Below, in pieces: positions 1-12,752 of a stretch of DNA of 64,000 bases. The stretch is from Branchiostoma lanceolatum. Its lineage: Eukaryota > Chordata > Leptocardii > Amphioxiformes > Branchiostomatidae. The translations under genes were made by a program, and so were the position numbers. The notes beneath the pieces were generated by a model. It saw only the letters and a list, made by a program, of their open reading frames with translations, was not told where the DNA came from and did not search any database. Within the stretch, counting starts at the first letter, position 1. Each line of letters opens with the position of its first letter. The stretch lies in NCBI RefSeq assembly GCF_035083965.1, contig NC_089726.1, positions 15,753,501 to 15,817,500 of the forward strand, given 5' to 3'.

Positions 1-1266
1 TCGCGTTAACAACGGGAATTATTATGAAGTTAAGGTCGAGGCTCGCATTGATGACCGTTCCCAAGGACATTCACCCGCCAAAAATTAGACTGACCCCCTC
101 TCCTAGACGAGACGGCGCGAATGGCGCTCGGTCAATGGGTGATTATTCAAGGCAAGGATGAGTCTTCATCTCCCAAGTCATACCACGAAGCCACCGGAAA
201 ATTGCTCCAAAATGAATAGCGCTACAGCACAAAGGAGCGTAATACGACCCCCGTTCAGGCGTATTTCGATCCTATTTCAAATGACCAGCCGTCCCGACCT
301 CGGGGTCAACTTTCATCCTTCTCTGGCCTCCACAAGTGACCAAGTCCACTGATGTTGGATACGTTTCCAGTCCAGGGAAGGATAGCCCGCAATAAAATCT
401 AACCCTTGCTATTCATTATAGGTTCCCGAGCTCATCCCTGCTGCATTATCCCTTCGTTTCCCAGACGACAGGCGGTCAATGGAAAGATAGCTTAGGACGG
501 GTTTGTCTAAATACCGAAATTACACCAGGAATAGCGAAATGTAGCGAATATGTACTCCGGGATCTCTCAGTGAGTTGCTTCAGTGAATCTCTCAGTGAGT
601 CCTCCTTGCCTCTACGCAAAGAACTGAAAGCGGTCTCAAAGCGATGTTCATTTTGCCACTCAAAACAAATATCTATATCACGACAAAAAAACTTATACGT
701 AAAATACATGATCCGCGGGCGACAATGATTCTTCAAACAAAATTTTCCACATAACGAAAAGCCGATGTCCGGATAGGCTTACACTGTAAGATTAATAGGC
801 TATTTTAACCTTCATTGTAAATAAACAAGGAGCCTAAAAGCGGCGTTGCACAATACGGATTGGGAGACACACGTGTACGCAGTGTGTTTGTACCCTAGAG
901 GTTCCTGCATTGATCGACAACCCGGATGTCTTCCCTCGGCATGTCTTGACGGGCCGGTATTGACATCCCCCGGGTGTATAAGTAGTGAAACGCCCCCGTA
1001 GTTCCTGCCCGGTGGTCTAACCTGTGTTGTTATTTGCCGCAGTCGACTTGACCCTCTCCGAACGACTTACAACAAGCGGCTAGCTCGCATTGACAGCGGC
1101 ACGTCGGAACGCAGGCCGCCCGCCCTGGAATTTGTCTTGGAACGGTGGCGTTTTAGTCCTACGTTCCCCACCGGGTGTTGTAAAATCGCTGGACAGCGGG
1201 ACGGAATACCAGACCGGCCCAGTCAGTCAGTGTGCCCGCGGACAACTTGGCTGTAGAGCAGCGATC
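1..1266. other. Upstream region of the cysteine-rich gene, no gene seen
   Basis: I see no convincing coding exon here; the short open frames have no recognisable domain. A TATA-like word (TATAAG, about 977-982) in a GC-rich setting lies some 290 bases before the first ATG at 1267 and could belong to the promoter of the downstream gene. This is only a motif match. Confidence 0.35.
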
Positions 1267-4200
1267 ATGGAGAGGAGAACTACGGCGGCTCTCTCGACTT
1301 GTTTGCTGTTGTGTGTATGCGGAAGGGGTAAGTGTGGAGTTATATTTGTGAACCGTTTCGGCGAGACGACTTTTGCGTTGTTTTGACAGGTGGTTTAGTA
1401 AACTATTGGTGATGGAAAGGAGACCTATTCTGGGAATATGCATTTATGTCTCGACTAATTTGTTCGCAGACCACAACCGAAGGGAAGGGTATAGAATCAA
1501 ACTCGTCAGGGGGTGGCACGATTCAGAAAATTCGGCCTGCATTGCCATGTCTGTACTTATTCTGTACTCTGTCCACGTTTAAGACAACACAGGCAGTGTA
1601 CAGTCGCTTTGTCGCCTTTTTTCCCTGGCGATGAGATTGAAATCCCACCCGGTATACCATTGCCGCCCACAACAGCCCATCGCAGATAAAGTCTGCGCAC
1701 CGATTTGTACGTGTCGTCACCGAGACGAGTTTAAAACCGAGAAGCGTATCTTAGAATCACCGTCATCTGTTGCGTTATCGCCCGGGAATCTTCCTCCACT
1801 AAATCATGACGGAATTCTCAGGCTGATAATCCCTCCCCCCACCAGGCATCGCGGTTGCATTTAGAAACAAGCGAAGCGTTTGAAAAGTAGGTCCCGGAGC
1901 TATAAAAGTCCGTTCTGGACGCGGCGAAGCGTTTCTCCGGCCGTGACGGCCCGGGGTTTAACTGGGCGGGACGTCTGTCCTTGTAACTACAAACACATAG
2001 GAAGTTAATTTGGAAGGTCATGAGGTCGGCGGAGAATTAATATGATAAGGTAAATCAGAACAAGGCTGGCGACCCTGACACAGGGCATCCTGCCAGGCAT
2101 ACTGTCCTGCTTCCACACACTCCATTTACGATTTAGAACGTTTCAGCTAGGTTTTTTTGGGCGGACTTTAATGCGTTTTTAAGTTGTTTGCGCACGTGAT
2201 GATTTTCGTGACCAGACTATATACCGCAGCCTCTCACAAAAGATGGTCTTTCCAGTGTAACTGACCCCTAAGATCCTCAAACGGAAGTATGGGCACGGAA
2301 AAGCAAGTAACACGTCAAGAAAGACACAAGCATCAAACTGACAGATTGCACATATCCTAGAGTTCGCATACAGAGTGTAGATCCCAACCCTAAAGGGCCC
2401 CTGCTACAAATGTCCTGCGGAAAGAAACGCACTTCGTGTACGCACAATCTCCGCCACCAATCATGTGTGTGTGCCGCTGCCCGCCAGCGTAGTGTCCTCA
2501 CCACAGCCATACTGGCACGTCAGATGGGTCTGAAGTAATGTAAATGCACATATGTTCGCGGTGGTTTTATGTTCACGGTTTTCGCGGGACCGTTTCACCG
2601 CGAACTTAAAACTACTGAAACATTTTTGGCCAATAAGGTAGCAGCATGTGACTATAGCACTGCCGCGAACACTCCTTTTTCGCCTCATGAGCGCGAAATA
2701 AAAGCCACGCGAAGTTAAATGCATTTACAGTAACGGAGAGACAGACATATCACTGTCACTGGAGAAACGAGACCGAACTTTGTGTAAACTTGAGCCAGAT
2801 GGGGGGCAACGCAGCGCGCTATGATACAGACAGAGTAGTAAGCAAACCCTACTTTACTGGACACCCCTCATCGGTCTTAGTTTAGATTTAATAGACAACC
2901 ACGGCGGGGTAGATGGTAGATTTGCGTCACATGACGATGGTTATCGCGCCATCTTGTGACGCACTCCGATAGTATCTGTTCCGGAGTTGTTCTAATCTAA
3001 TCCACAGAAGGAGGGGAGGCGTTGATGGATCGACTGGATCATCATCTTTCTTTCTCCCTCACTGTGTGTGTACCCGAGAGAAACTGGAGATAAGGTGTCG
3101 ATACCGCGGTCAATAATAAGGGGATTCCGGACGGTCACTGTCACACCCTTTCTTCCTTCCCCTTTTCCTTCTCTTTTACTAACTCACTCACTCACTCACT
3201 CACTCACTCACTCACTCACTCACTCACTCACTCGTTCGTTCGTCCGTTCGTTCATTTTCGTTGTTTATTCTGTGGTTTCTCACTTTCTTTATCTTTTAGT
3301 TCCCTACTCCATTCATCGTCCTTTTTTCTCCCTCCATTCGTAAGTCCTTTCCTTCTATCTATTCCGATCTCCCCGTAATGTTCATTCATTCATTTTCATC
3401 CATCTTTCCCTTTGTTTCTCATTCATTCAGTCTTTCTTTCAGTTCAGTTCTTCATTGCCCTTCTCTCTCCCTTCCTTCATTCTTTCGTTCGAGTCGTTCC
3501 TTCTTTTCTGTTCTCGTCGTATCTTAATCTTCTATCTCTTTTTATATTCTTCTCTCCGGGTTTGGACAGCCGTAAATGATATTCCACACGAGTTAATAGT
3601 TTTATCTTGAGGATATCAAATTTACCAGCAATCATTTGCTGACAGGGCTGGATTATATGTAAGTAGATACCATCGTCCCTTTAGCTGAATATAAATGCTG
3701 TAGCGGACACCGTTGGCAGGCCCTACCGAGTGATTCATGGAACGTACGGTTTGATAAACCGACCAGGCAACCTTGTGGCAACGGTCTAGAAGGTCGAGCG
3801 GGAAAATACGTCACTGACATCTATAATTTCAGCCAAGCATTGCCATTTCTTCATCACGCCTTGACTATCGGTTCCACCATCTACACTTCACTGAGGTGCT
3901 CACGTAAATGTCGTCTGATCTGAGTGTACATGTGTGTGCTGCTCTTTGGCCCATTCTTAACTCCAAACACATCGTGAGAAGATTTTATAATGATAGCGCC
4001 TCGAGCTTTCCAATCCCTCAGCTTCACTGGCCAAGAAATGATTAAAGCTAGGACATTTCTGGTGGGTTTTTAAAGTATAGCCTACCGCTGCGGTGACAAG
4101 GGATCACTTAGCTGCAGTGTAGAAACCTGTGATAAAGCGTTAGAAAATGTTACGTTTCGTTACCGTATATGTTAGAAGAAAAGTAGCAGGTGATTCGGAA

Positions 4201-7200
4201 CAGAATGTTGGTGAAGTACGCGTATTGGCTGATATTATTTGATCTCCAAGCAGATGTTGGAGTGTACAATTACAAAAGTTTTCTGACAAGCAGGCTTTCT
4301 GACAGACCGTCACCCAAAGTAGAGAACTGCATTAAAAGCCAGCCGGTCAGATAATTGTACAATTGTCCTTCCCAACATCTGCTTGGAGATTATTATGCTA
4401 TTGCATGTTGGGAGGTCGAGCGAACAGCTTGGATTCGTAACATTGACAGCTCGTTTCTTATAAGGGATTACTAAGTTGGACCAAGTCCAAGGTCAACCGT
4501 TATTTTCTGCTACACAGACACTTTTGGCTCTGACTTTTGTCCTCCAGATGTCAACATTTCACTAACTGGTCTGGATATCTTCAACTTTGGCGCCACTCTA
4601 TAACTATGATTAACGCAACAGCCACAAGCTTTGTCGGTCGCCGAATGTTTGCCAGAACATTCTACATTAAATGACATCACACACTTAGCATTACTTAGTA
4701 TTACTTATACAGGACTCGTGCAGGAAAGGTCCTCAGATGCAGCTGAAATATATGAAAATATCTTTTTTTTTCTTTGGGGAAGACTGGAACGACAGTCAAA
4801 CGTTTTTAAAGTCCCTCTTTTTGTTGGAGAAATGTGAAATGAGTGTTACAATCATAGCTGAAGCTTCAATCGATTTTCGAGAGAAGGTTTCGACCTGAAA
4901 ACATTTAACGTATCGTGTCGGACACATAGTTCACGATTGCTCAGTTTTGACATCTTGAACGGACATTGACTTCTGACCCCCTCATTGGGGGTGGGGGGCA
5001 GAAGAAAGAGACAGACATCCTCAGCATATTGGAGATATCTTACGCGTCACGAATAGCTCTGACCAACGCCCCCCGTGTCAGCAAAGGTCAAATGTCCATC
5101 ATTTTCCCTTGCAAATTGGCGGGAAAAAATAACTAACATTGCTGGAGGCTAAGTTGTTTCCCATATGGAATCGTCTGTATGAATCACATCCTTATGACAG
5201 TATACTAGTAAAAGCCCAGATGTTGTCAACAGTTCTCACTGTTATCTAAACGACTGGGCGGTCAAAAACTAACCTAAATTTTCTGAAAGGTGGGACGATG
5301 TTATAAAAGGCACATTCCCACGTGCCTTTTTGGTTGTATGTGGTCTATATTTGTAAAATAACGGACCCAGCTGTTCAGCTGACTTGAACGTGCCGACTCT
5401 GGTAGTGACCGCTTGACCAAAAATGTTTCCCTTGATGCTTTGCTGTTTTTTGAACACCGCCATCTTTGATACAACGGTTGTCATTTGAGAACGAATTCCA
5501 CTTCATAATGGATTATCCAACTCATGAAAATGACCGACAGAAATTGTTTCAATCGATTGTATGTATTTTAGTCCGGTAAAATGCTGCGGAATACCAAGAC
5601 AGAGATATTCAATATGATATTGTCCTGCCCTGTTCATATATCTACCTATGTAGGCCAATTTATATACAACTCTAAGCAAAAACGAGACATTGTTTTACAT
5701 TCCTGACACAGAATACTATCATCGTCACCATTACATTGTATACTGTTTTAGCCATTAGAATGCACATTATTAGATCGATTGTTATTAATGTTGTAGATTA
5801 GTTCTTTGAAATTACTAGATATTAGAAATAGTCGATTGCTATGTATCTACAAATTGCCATACATTGTACCCGTTATAATTGCCCCGCAATAAAGTTCTTC
5901 TATTTTAAGTTCTTCTTCTTAGTAGTTCACGTATACGTTTTCTTATTTGTTCTGCCAAAATCCCTGCCACATTTACTGGTACGTCCCCATTGCGTTATTT
6001 TGCACGGTTTACAACTTGATTATACAATTCGATAGCAGGAAACTCCGGTACATTTACCACTGATAGGCCTTGTTAATCTCCAAGCAGACGTAGTGGGGTT
6101 ATGACGTTTTTCTGACGCATGACCAACCTGCCAATATATGTTTTTTTTCCTACCGATTTGGTAGAAGATGTAAAGAAAACAAATCAATTGAAGAAGTGGC
6201 ATGATGCATAGCTATGAAATCTCATTTTTCCAGCTGGATACGGTCTTTGCAACCGTTAGATCTACTTGGAGATTAGTTTAAGGCATTTTGTAAATTCTTT
6301 CTAGTGGTCTGCGTACAAAATACCCCAAACACTCATAAAGCACTGAGTCAGTGCCTTCGTCTGCTTGAAAATTACTCTCAAACAATCTCAAGCATGTTCT
6401 TAATGTGTTTTTCCTTTTGACGTCACACACACAGTTGTGGGGAATTCCACCCCCACCCCCGTCACGCCCACAAGTTGTTACTACCAGGGGGTGAGGTATG
6501 AGCCGGGCGAAACCATCTACGAGACGTCGGGGTGTTTAGGGGGTGGCGCCATGTGTGACGAAGAAGGCAATCTGATCCAGTGGGATAATTTCGGATACAA
6601 ATGTAAGTATAGCTCTGCCTGTGTGTTATCGTCCGCGTTAATAGCTTTGCCTGTGGCTTGAAAAATAGGCGTTATCGTCATCTGCAACGTTAATGCGGTA
6701 CGTTATCATGCATGTACTGTCGAAAGACTTTGAGGGAGAGGCTGGATTTGCCTTCAATGTTTGTGCGGTCAGTTTATCATATTTGCATTATTACGGCTTC
6801 CACGCCTTCATTATTGTGTTGTGTCTCAATTTCTGGTAAAATAGTACATCGTTTTGTATTAGTACTATTTTTCTTATCATCTTTTAAACAATAATGATGT
6901 TTTTATCAACATTTTGATGAAGGCTATTTTACAAGAAAGGTAGGTATTTTACAACGGTCAGGAAACTTATGAACATGATGCAGATCAAAGCACAACGGAT
7001 TTAGGTCCAATGAAAATTCAAACGACAAAGAGGATAGAGTGAGTTTCAAGTTACCCTGGGGTTTTCTCAATAGTCTTTTTCCTTAGTTTAAGACTTTGAG
7101 CTCGAATCTATGATTTACTATATTTTTGGCATCTCCCCAAACACGGTGGTTTGTGGTCAGTCCCTTTGTGTGCTTCTTGGCACCATTCCTATCCCTCTTC

Positions 7201-10200
7201 CTTTCTCATGCCAGCAAATCCGTTAGCTAAATGAAGCTTTCACTATCTGACCTATATCTCTCTTCCGTGCGATTTCTCCAAAGTGCAATGATACGTCGGC
7301 TAACCTATCTGTCTAACAAACTCATCAAATGATGGACCGGTGATTTCTCTTCCCCTCAGGCTGTTTGTATAATGAAGAATATTACGAAGACGGCTCCTCG
7401 TTTGAAGACGAAAACGGAAACACTTGCCACTGCCGAGCGAGCGAGTCGGGCGAGCCCGTTCCCCCGATCTGCGACACGACGACGACCGAGCCGCGAACGG
7501 AGACACCTCGGAGACCTTCGGCTGTTTCCGGGTGCGACTACGACGGAACGCATTACGAGCCCGGAGAGACGATATACGATGTTCCCGGATGTGACGGTTA
7601 CGGTGCTTACTGTGATACAGACGGTGGGGGAGTGGTGCACTGGGATAATGAGGGATACGGATGTAAGATTTACTTGAATTTTGTACCCTAACTACCAGCC
7701 TAGATCGTTTACCAGTAGGTATGACCGACATTAAAAGATTACTTCTAATTTGCATAAGTTATGCAAATGCCTGAGCTCTATACCTACATGCTCATGATAA
7801 TGAAAATCCATTTGTATTCTCTTGAGTTATGCTTTTCCAAAGTTTTCATCAAAAACGCCCTGCAGTTCCAAAACACAGTGGCTAGAGGGCCCAAAACTTA
7901 TATCATTTCTTCCCAACCCCAACAGCTATCTATCATTAAAAAACTAACGACCATAGCATGTCCAGAACAGAACATGTTAAAACCGGAAATTCCACAGCAG
8001 TACCAAGTTATATCATGTCCACCTATATGTCCAAACTGCAAATACGCTGAGAACGCGCTGAAGTGCAAAGCTGAGGTATGTGCTTGGCGGGGACACAAAT
8101 TGATTCATGACTAGCTCAGACCAAGGAGGTTTTGCTCACACATAAATCGTAACTTGCGTCTGAGGCTTTTCCATTTCCCTGATCGCACCCAGCTCAACTT
8201 TGAATAACATAGTCCATAAGCTAGAATCAGGAGACGGGCATTAGCCAAATAGCCCGAAGGCCCGTAAAATTGTCGCGCTATTGATGTATCAGCCGTGATG
8301 ACCTTCGTAGTCGTTTGGTTATTTTATCTACCCGGCAGCTGCCAGGGAAGCACTCCAGCAGCGGGCCTCTTGTAAACCCAAAGTCCAGACGAAGGCTGGG
8401 GTGAGATTACGGTCATTTTTGAACGCGCTCAGCGCCTGGTATCTAAAAATTACCCCCATTTCTCTGATCCTAGCCGCTTCGTCCGGATTTCTAGGGTGAT
8501 CTTCTCCTATAGCTGATGTGTTATAATCCTCCCCTGTTGAATGTCATCATCATCAGATGTATGTATCATCATGTATCATCATCTGTTACTTGTATGTATC
8601 TGTCCTAATACAAATATATTTCACGTTAGGTTGTGTTTACGACGACGACTTCTACGAAAATGGCGAGTCATTCACGACGTCGGACGGTACGCAGTGTCAG
8701 TGTGAGGTAGAAGACTTCAGCGAGCCCGTCCCTCCGCGTTGTACGTCCCCTACCGTCTCCCCGGGGGGCCCCGGGAGAACTTCACCCCCTCAGATCCCCA
8801 GGGCCGCGGCGGCCACCCCTACACCGTTTCCCCTGGGATGTGACTACGAAGGGAGATCTTACGCCGTGGGCGAAACCATTATGGACATACCGGGGTGCGA
8901 GGGGCACGGAGCCTACTGCGACCAGGACGGCACCGTAATACACTGGGATAACTTTGGCTTCGGATGTAAGTATAAAATGTTTGAATGTGACGTCACAACC
9001 GCCATATTGCTTGGTTAAACACTGAAAAGCATGTGTTCTGTATCAAAATAATGGGACAATAATTACACATATAAATACATAATTCATAAGTCAAGTCATA
9101 GATGTATACTTCAATACCTGGCAACTTCCCAGCTCAATCATCCAACATGGCGGACAAAGCCTGCGTCATAGTCACGTGAGTGAAAACACAGTACAACTGT
9201 TACTATGGTTCCGCCGATCGAGAAAACTTACCCTGGTATCCAATAGCTCCTGAGTCTCTTCTCTCCTCTGCACAAATCGGAGAGGAAAGAAGAGAATCGG
9301 GAGCTATACTAGATTTGGCTACAAGGCTAGAGAAAACAGTGTTGCGAGGTGGGCTAAGTAATAGGGTAATGTAGGCTACTACAGTCCGTATGTGGGAAAA
9401 ATTGAAGCTATAATATGAAGTTTAATTGTAAGGTAAGTATAAGCCAGTTCAAGGTTTGAAGTGTGCATGCGCAGTGTGATGCATTTTGGGTAATATGTCA
9501 GAATTAAGACATAAACAAACACGTCTGGACATGAATTAATCGTTCGTCTAGACATGAGCTGTTTACAAGTTAGAGGTCTTTGTCCTTGACCTCGCGCATG
9601 CGCAGTTCAAACCATGAACGGCGTATTTCTTCATCTCAACACGTCCATTGAATTTACGACCAAACCCACTTCTCTTCACTCCACGTTGACAAATGAATGG
9701 ATTTCCCACACACGGCCTGCCTGGTATTGCAATTTTGCTCGTGGTGCAGGTATGAGATGAGGCGACAGAAAACGACAGGAATTTTTCATCCAATCCAGGT
9801 CGTTAGTTCAGGTTTGCGTAGATGGAAAACCGATTGCTGGCTGGGGGCGTACCATTTATGATCCAGGGGTGTTCATACTTCTTTATCTCCTGATGTGTTT
9901 TCGTTCTTTCACTATGACGGAAGTGCTTGCTATTTTCAAAAGCCGTACTGAGAAAATCCCTGTTGCAGGGTCCGCATAAAATTGGACACTTGTAAATTTG
10001 ATTTCTTTGTGAATCTGTTACGCGTGCGAAAAATGCATTTTACTTCATCTCTACATGGCTATCATCAACTTTGATTAAAAAAGCGAGAACAAAAAAGACA
10101 ACAATATTCTTACAGAAGATTTTGTTTTTGTTTACAAAGATTAATGACCAAAGCAGGAATTCTTATTATTATCATCGTCGTGTTAATGAATACATAAGAA

Positions 10201-10596
10201 ATTAATAATTTCGAAGAGAGTGGTTGAACCGTTCTAATACTTTGGAATTGTAATCCCTCAGGCTGCGTTCATAACGGACAGTACTACGAGGACGGCGACA
10301 CTTTCACGGACGCCCAGGGCCGCTCCTGTTACTGTGTGGGGAGCGACAACGCCGACGCCGCCCCGGCCTTCTGCGGCTCAGGGGCGCCCCCTAGCCGCCG
10401 CCCTCCTGCAGCTCGGACGTCGGAAACGGACACCGGCAATCACGTCACGAGAAACCCTGTGCAAAACGATGGTGGGAGCAACAACAACAACGCCCCTGGC
10501 GGTTCGAAGACGAAAAGCAACGCCAGCACAAGATTGCATCACTGTCACGGCGTCTTAGAACTCATTTTGCTTCTATACTTTCTTGTATCACTTTAG
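1267..10596 (+). CDS. Secreted VWC-like cysteine-rich modular protein, 5 exons, 400 aa
   Basis: Coding exons are 1267-1327, 6435-6602, 7360-7662, 8630-8965 and 10262-10596 (1203 nt, 400 residues plus stop). All internal junctions are GT-AG and phase 1. Exon 1 encodes a signal peptide with a hydrophobic core (STCLLLCVC). The rest is three repeats of a pair of four-Cys modules: module A (GETIY...WDNFGYKC type) followed at once by module B (YYEDG...CxC...C type, resembling the first half of a von Willebrand factor C domain), with Thr/Pro/Ser-rich linkers after module B. Each central exon starts with B and ends with A, and the splice site splits the first Cys codon of module B's partner pair (a CC dipeptide). 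The last exon ends in a strongly hydrophobic stretch (LELILLLYFLVSL) after a small/polar region, as in GPI-anchor signals; a transmembrane tail is the alternative. VWC-like proteins often bind growth factors or matrix, but the ligand here is unknown. A one-pair paralogue lies at 43765-45027. Confidence 0.85.
2536..2735. mobile_element. Foldback mini-transposon, family with TGTAAATGC ends
   Basis: The ends read as inverted copies (TGTAAATGC on the left, GCATTTACAG on the right), and inner parts pair too (TTCGCGGTGG against CCACGCGAA). The same element, in the opposite orientation, is at 39044-39240. It lies in intron 1 of the cysteine-rich gene and has no coding capacity, so it is best called a MITE of unknown superfamily. 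Confidence 0.65.
3182..3233. repeat. (ACTC)n microsatellite in a pyrimidine-rich tract
   Basis: About 13 copies of the tetranucleotide ACTC, followed by degenerate TTCG/TTCA repeats inside a C/T-rich stretch that runs from roughly 3120 to 3540. The open frame here (LTHSLTHS) is a by-product of the repeat. The reverse complement of the same unit forms the large arrays at 12321-12752 and 17736-17776. Confidence 0.95.
4240..4392. mobile_element. MITE of the AATCTCCAAGCAGATGTTGG family
   Basis: Left end ATCTCCAAGCAGATGTTGG and right end CCAACATCTGCTTGGAGAT are inverted copies about 150 bases apart, with no coding capacity between. Further members are at 6073-6276, 11232-11374, 13754 onward (half) and 41452-41565. 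It lies in intron 1 of the cysteine-rich gene. Confidence 0.8.
6073..6276. mobile_element. MITE, AATCTCCAAGCAGA family, longer subtype
   Basis: It begins TTAATCTCCAAGCAGAC and ends CTACTTGGAGATTAG, a terminal inverted repeat with one or two mismatches. Its inner right part (GGATACGGTCTTTGCAACC) is shared with the copy at 11232-11374, so the two form one subfamily. It sits about 160 bases before exon 2 of the cysteine-rich gene. Confidence 0.75.
7745..8110. repeat. Interspersed repeat fragment related to the 28.7-30.4 kb repeat
   Basis: The stretch contains the words 'gagttatgc', 'ctgcagttcc', 'ctagagggcccaaaactt' and 'accatagca', in the same order as in the repeat units near 29.48-29.65 kb and 29.75-29.9 kb. 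A 117-codon open frame here is probably a chance reading of the repeat. It lies in intron 3 of the cysteine-rich gene. Confidence 0.6.
9447..9619. mobile_element. Foldback repeat with GTTCAAGGTTTGAA ends
   Basis: The left arm (GTTCAAGGTTTGAAGTG, then GCATGCGCAG) and the right arm (CTGCGCATG... read on the other strand, then GTTTGAAC and GTTCATGG) are imperfect inverted copies. The interior holds no gene. It is probably a MITE of unknown family in the last intron of the cysteine-rich gene. A smaller hairpin built on GAGAGGA/TCCTCTC words lies at about 9243-9312. Confidence 0.5.
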
Positions 10597-11231
10597 ATAA
10601 AGATATTCACTTACATCTATATATGCATTCCACGTAAGACAGTATACTGTTTTTGTACAGGACGAAAGATTTGGCGTAAACCGCTATTAGCTGCAAAAGT
10701 CCATACTGCGTACACTGCGTATCTAAACAGATTAGTGGTTAGTGGTGGTATTTTTTGTCAGCTATCTATGGAAAACGCCAAAGATACTGTATGCAAATGA
10801 CTTTGAAAAGAAATCGTATGAGCCTGCTTGCATGCAATGTACCAAAACTATACGCTTATTTTGTGTTTTCATGCTATGAATATGTAACGTCAATGGTGAA
10901 ATTTCTGTACGCATATAAATTTTACATATAGGGCATTTCACATTGAAATGCTGTGGCGGCCAGAACAGTTCGTGCAAAGGCGATCCATGATCACATTTGA
11001 TAATATCCACGCTCCCTGGTAATTCTAGAGAAAAATGCACTTTGTACATACTTATACTGAATCTGCATTGACAAATGTATAACCGTTACGGCCTCTATGA
11101 AGTCACGTTATGTACAGGTCCTTTGAGATCTATTGGGGCTCTACGTGGGGTTTTGGTAATAGGGCATACTAGCGCAGTAAGATGATGCAATACTTTTTGA
11201 TACCCTATTACCCTCCATGAGACGCGATTCT

Positions 11232-11374
11232 CTAGTCTCCAAGCAGACCCAACAGTTGCAAAGACCGTATCCAACTGGCAGAAGGAGTTTGTATGGCAAC
11301 TTGGGTTGCCATAAAATTTTCTTTCTGCCAGTTGGATACGGTCTTCGCAACCTATAGATCTGCTTGGAGATTAG
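11232..11374. mobile_element. Near-perfect foldback MITE with a 7-8 bp target duplication
   Basis: Ends CTAGTCTCCAAGCAGA and TCTGCTTGGAGATTAG pair, and the inner arms (GGTCTTCGCAACC, AACTGGCAGAA) pair almost perfectly, so the whole element can fold on itself. It is flanked on both sides by CGATTCT (11225-11231 and 11375-11381), or GCGATTCT if the ambiguous end base is counted to the flank. A duplication of 8 would fit hAT-type transposition. No transposase is present. Confidence 0.85.
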
Positions 11375-12320
11375 CGATTCTCCACGTTTTTAATACGAGC
11401 TAAATGATTTGTCCTCAGATATTCCAACATATGGACACAACATGATCATGTTATGTGCTGTTATGATTATCCTGACGTAGTTAGGAAGTGTATGTGAATC
11501 TATATATGTCGTTTTGTTAACCCTTTTATACATGGGCTGTAGTTTCCCCCATAGAGTACTGTACGACACATGTACACGTACAAATAGACGTCATTATGTA
11601 TTTTAGAACCTTCTACCTCTTTGTTTAATAATTCTCTCTCTGCCCTTTTTCGTTGGATTAAATCCTCTGTACTATTCTCATTATTATCATTACTATCCTT
11701 AGGGTGATGGTTTTGATGTCTTTGGCTATTGGTTAATAATATGGCGTACATAACACTTTCAGACAAAACTCGTTTCATATGGCCTAACATTTCAGTCTAG
11801 TGTTTCATTGAGGGTGTGATGTTTCCATTCTTGCATTCAGAAGGTTAATTGTTGAATCGGAAAAATACAGGAAATCAAACTCCTTTGCGAGCCTTTTGCT
11901 AATTCCCCATTACCGAGAAGGCCGAAATTTGACGGTCTTTTTGTACAATCTTGTCACAGCGGTAAAAAAAACAGGTACTGCAGATTGGGCTCTTATGGGG
12001 TGTACAACCTCGACTTTTTATAAAACCACGCCACGATATCAAAGCAATAAAGATTACATATAGTTCTGTTTTCGTTATATGCCGTGTTTTAGCGATATGT
12101 TTCGTGCTTTTCAATTCTTCTCCTGTATTGTAATTAGGGCATCTAGGAAACAGCCACACTTGGGTTCATTGACCGAGAAAGGACGCAGTCGGACAGGATG
12201 ATGTTGGTTTCGCAGCCCGAGGCTATGTATGGTGTGGCGCTACCCGATACTAGGACTGGCAGTACGCCCAGAGCTGTATAAGCTGTTTCAAATCTGATCA
12301 TCATCAAGTGTGTGTTTGTG

Positions 12321-12752
12321 TGTGAGTGAGTGAGTGAGTGAGTGAGTGAGTGAGTGGGTGAGTGAGTGAGTAAGTGAGTGAGCGAGCGAGCGAGTGAGCG
12401 AGCGAAAGCGAGTGAGCGAGCGAGAGTATATGAGAGTGAGTGAGTGAGCGAGAGTGTATGAGTGAGTGAGTGAGCGAGAGAGTGAAAGAGAGTGCTTGAG
12501 TGAGTGAGTGGGTGGGTAAATGTGAGTGAGTGAGTGAGTGAGTGAGTGAGCGAGTGAGTGAGCGAGCGAGAGTATATGAGAGAGTGAATGAGCGAGAGTT
12601 TATGAGTGAGTGTGTGAGTGAGTGAGTGAGTGAGTGTATAAGAATGAGTGAGCGAGTGAGTGAGAGCGAGCGAGTGAGTGAGCGAGAGAGTGAAAGAGTG
12701 GGTGTGTGAGCGAGAGAGTGTATGAGTGAGTGAGTGTGTGAGTGAGTGAGTG
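12321..12752. repeat. Large (GAGT)n array with GAGC and GTAT variants
   Basis: Over 400 bases of the tetranucleotide GAGT/GTGA with blocks of GAGC and interspersed AGTATATGAGA words, indicating an old expanded microsatellite with internal higher-order blocks. The minus-strand open frame rich in HSLTHS is a product of the repeat. Confidence 0.95.

Noticed and set aside
3068-3343. 91-codon frame rich in LTHS, and the similar minus-strand frame at 12600-12845
   Set aside because: Both are translations of ACTC/GAGT microsatellites.
7300-7755. 151-codon Arg/Ser-rich minus-strand frame
   Set aside because: It is antisense to exon 3 of the cysteine-rich gene, whose splice phases and Cys pattern are well supported.
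7761-8114. 117-codon plus-strand frame with a CPPICPNCKYAENALKC zinc-ribbon-like look
   Set aside because: The DNA belongs to an interspersed repeat related to 28.7-30.4 kb; the Cys spacing is probably chance.
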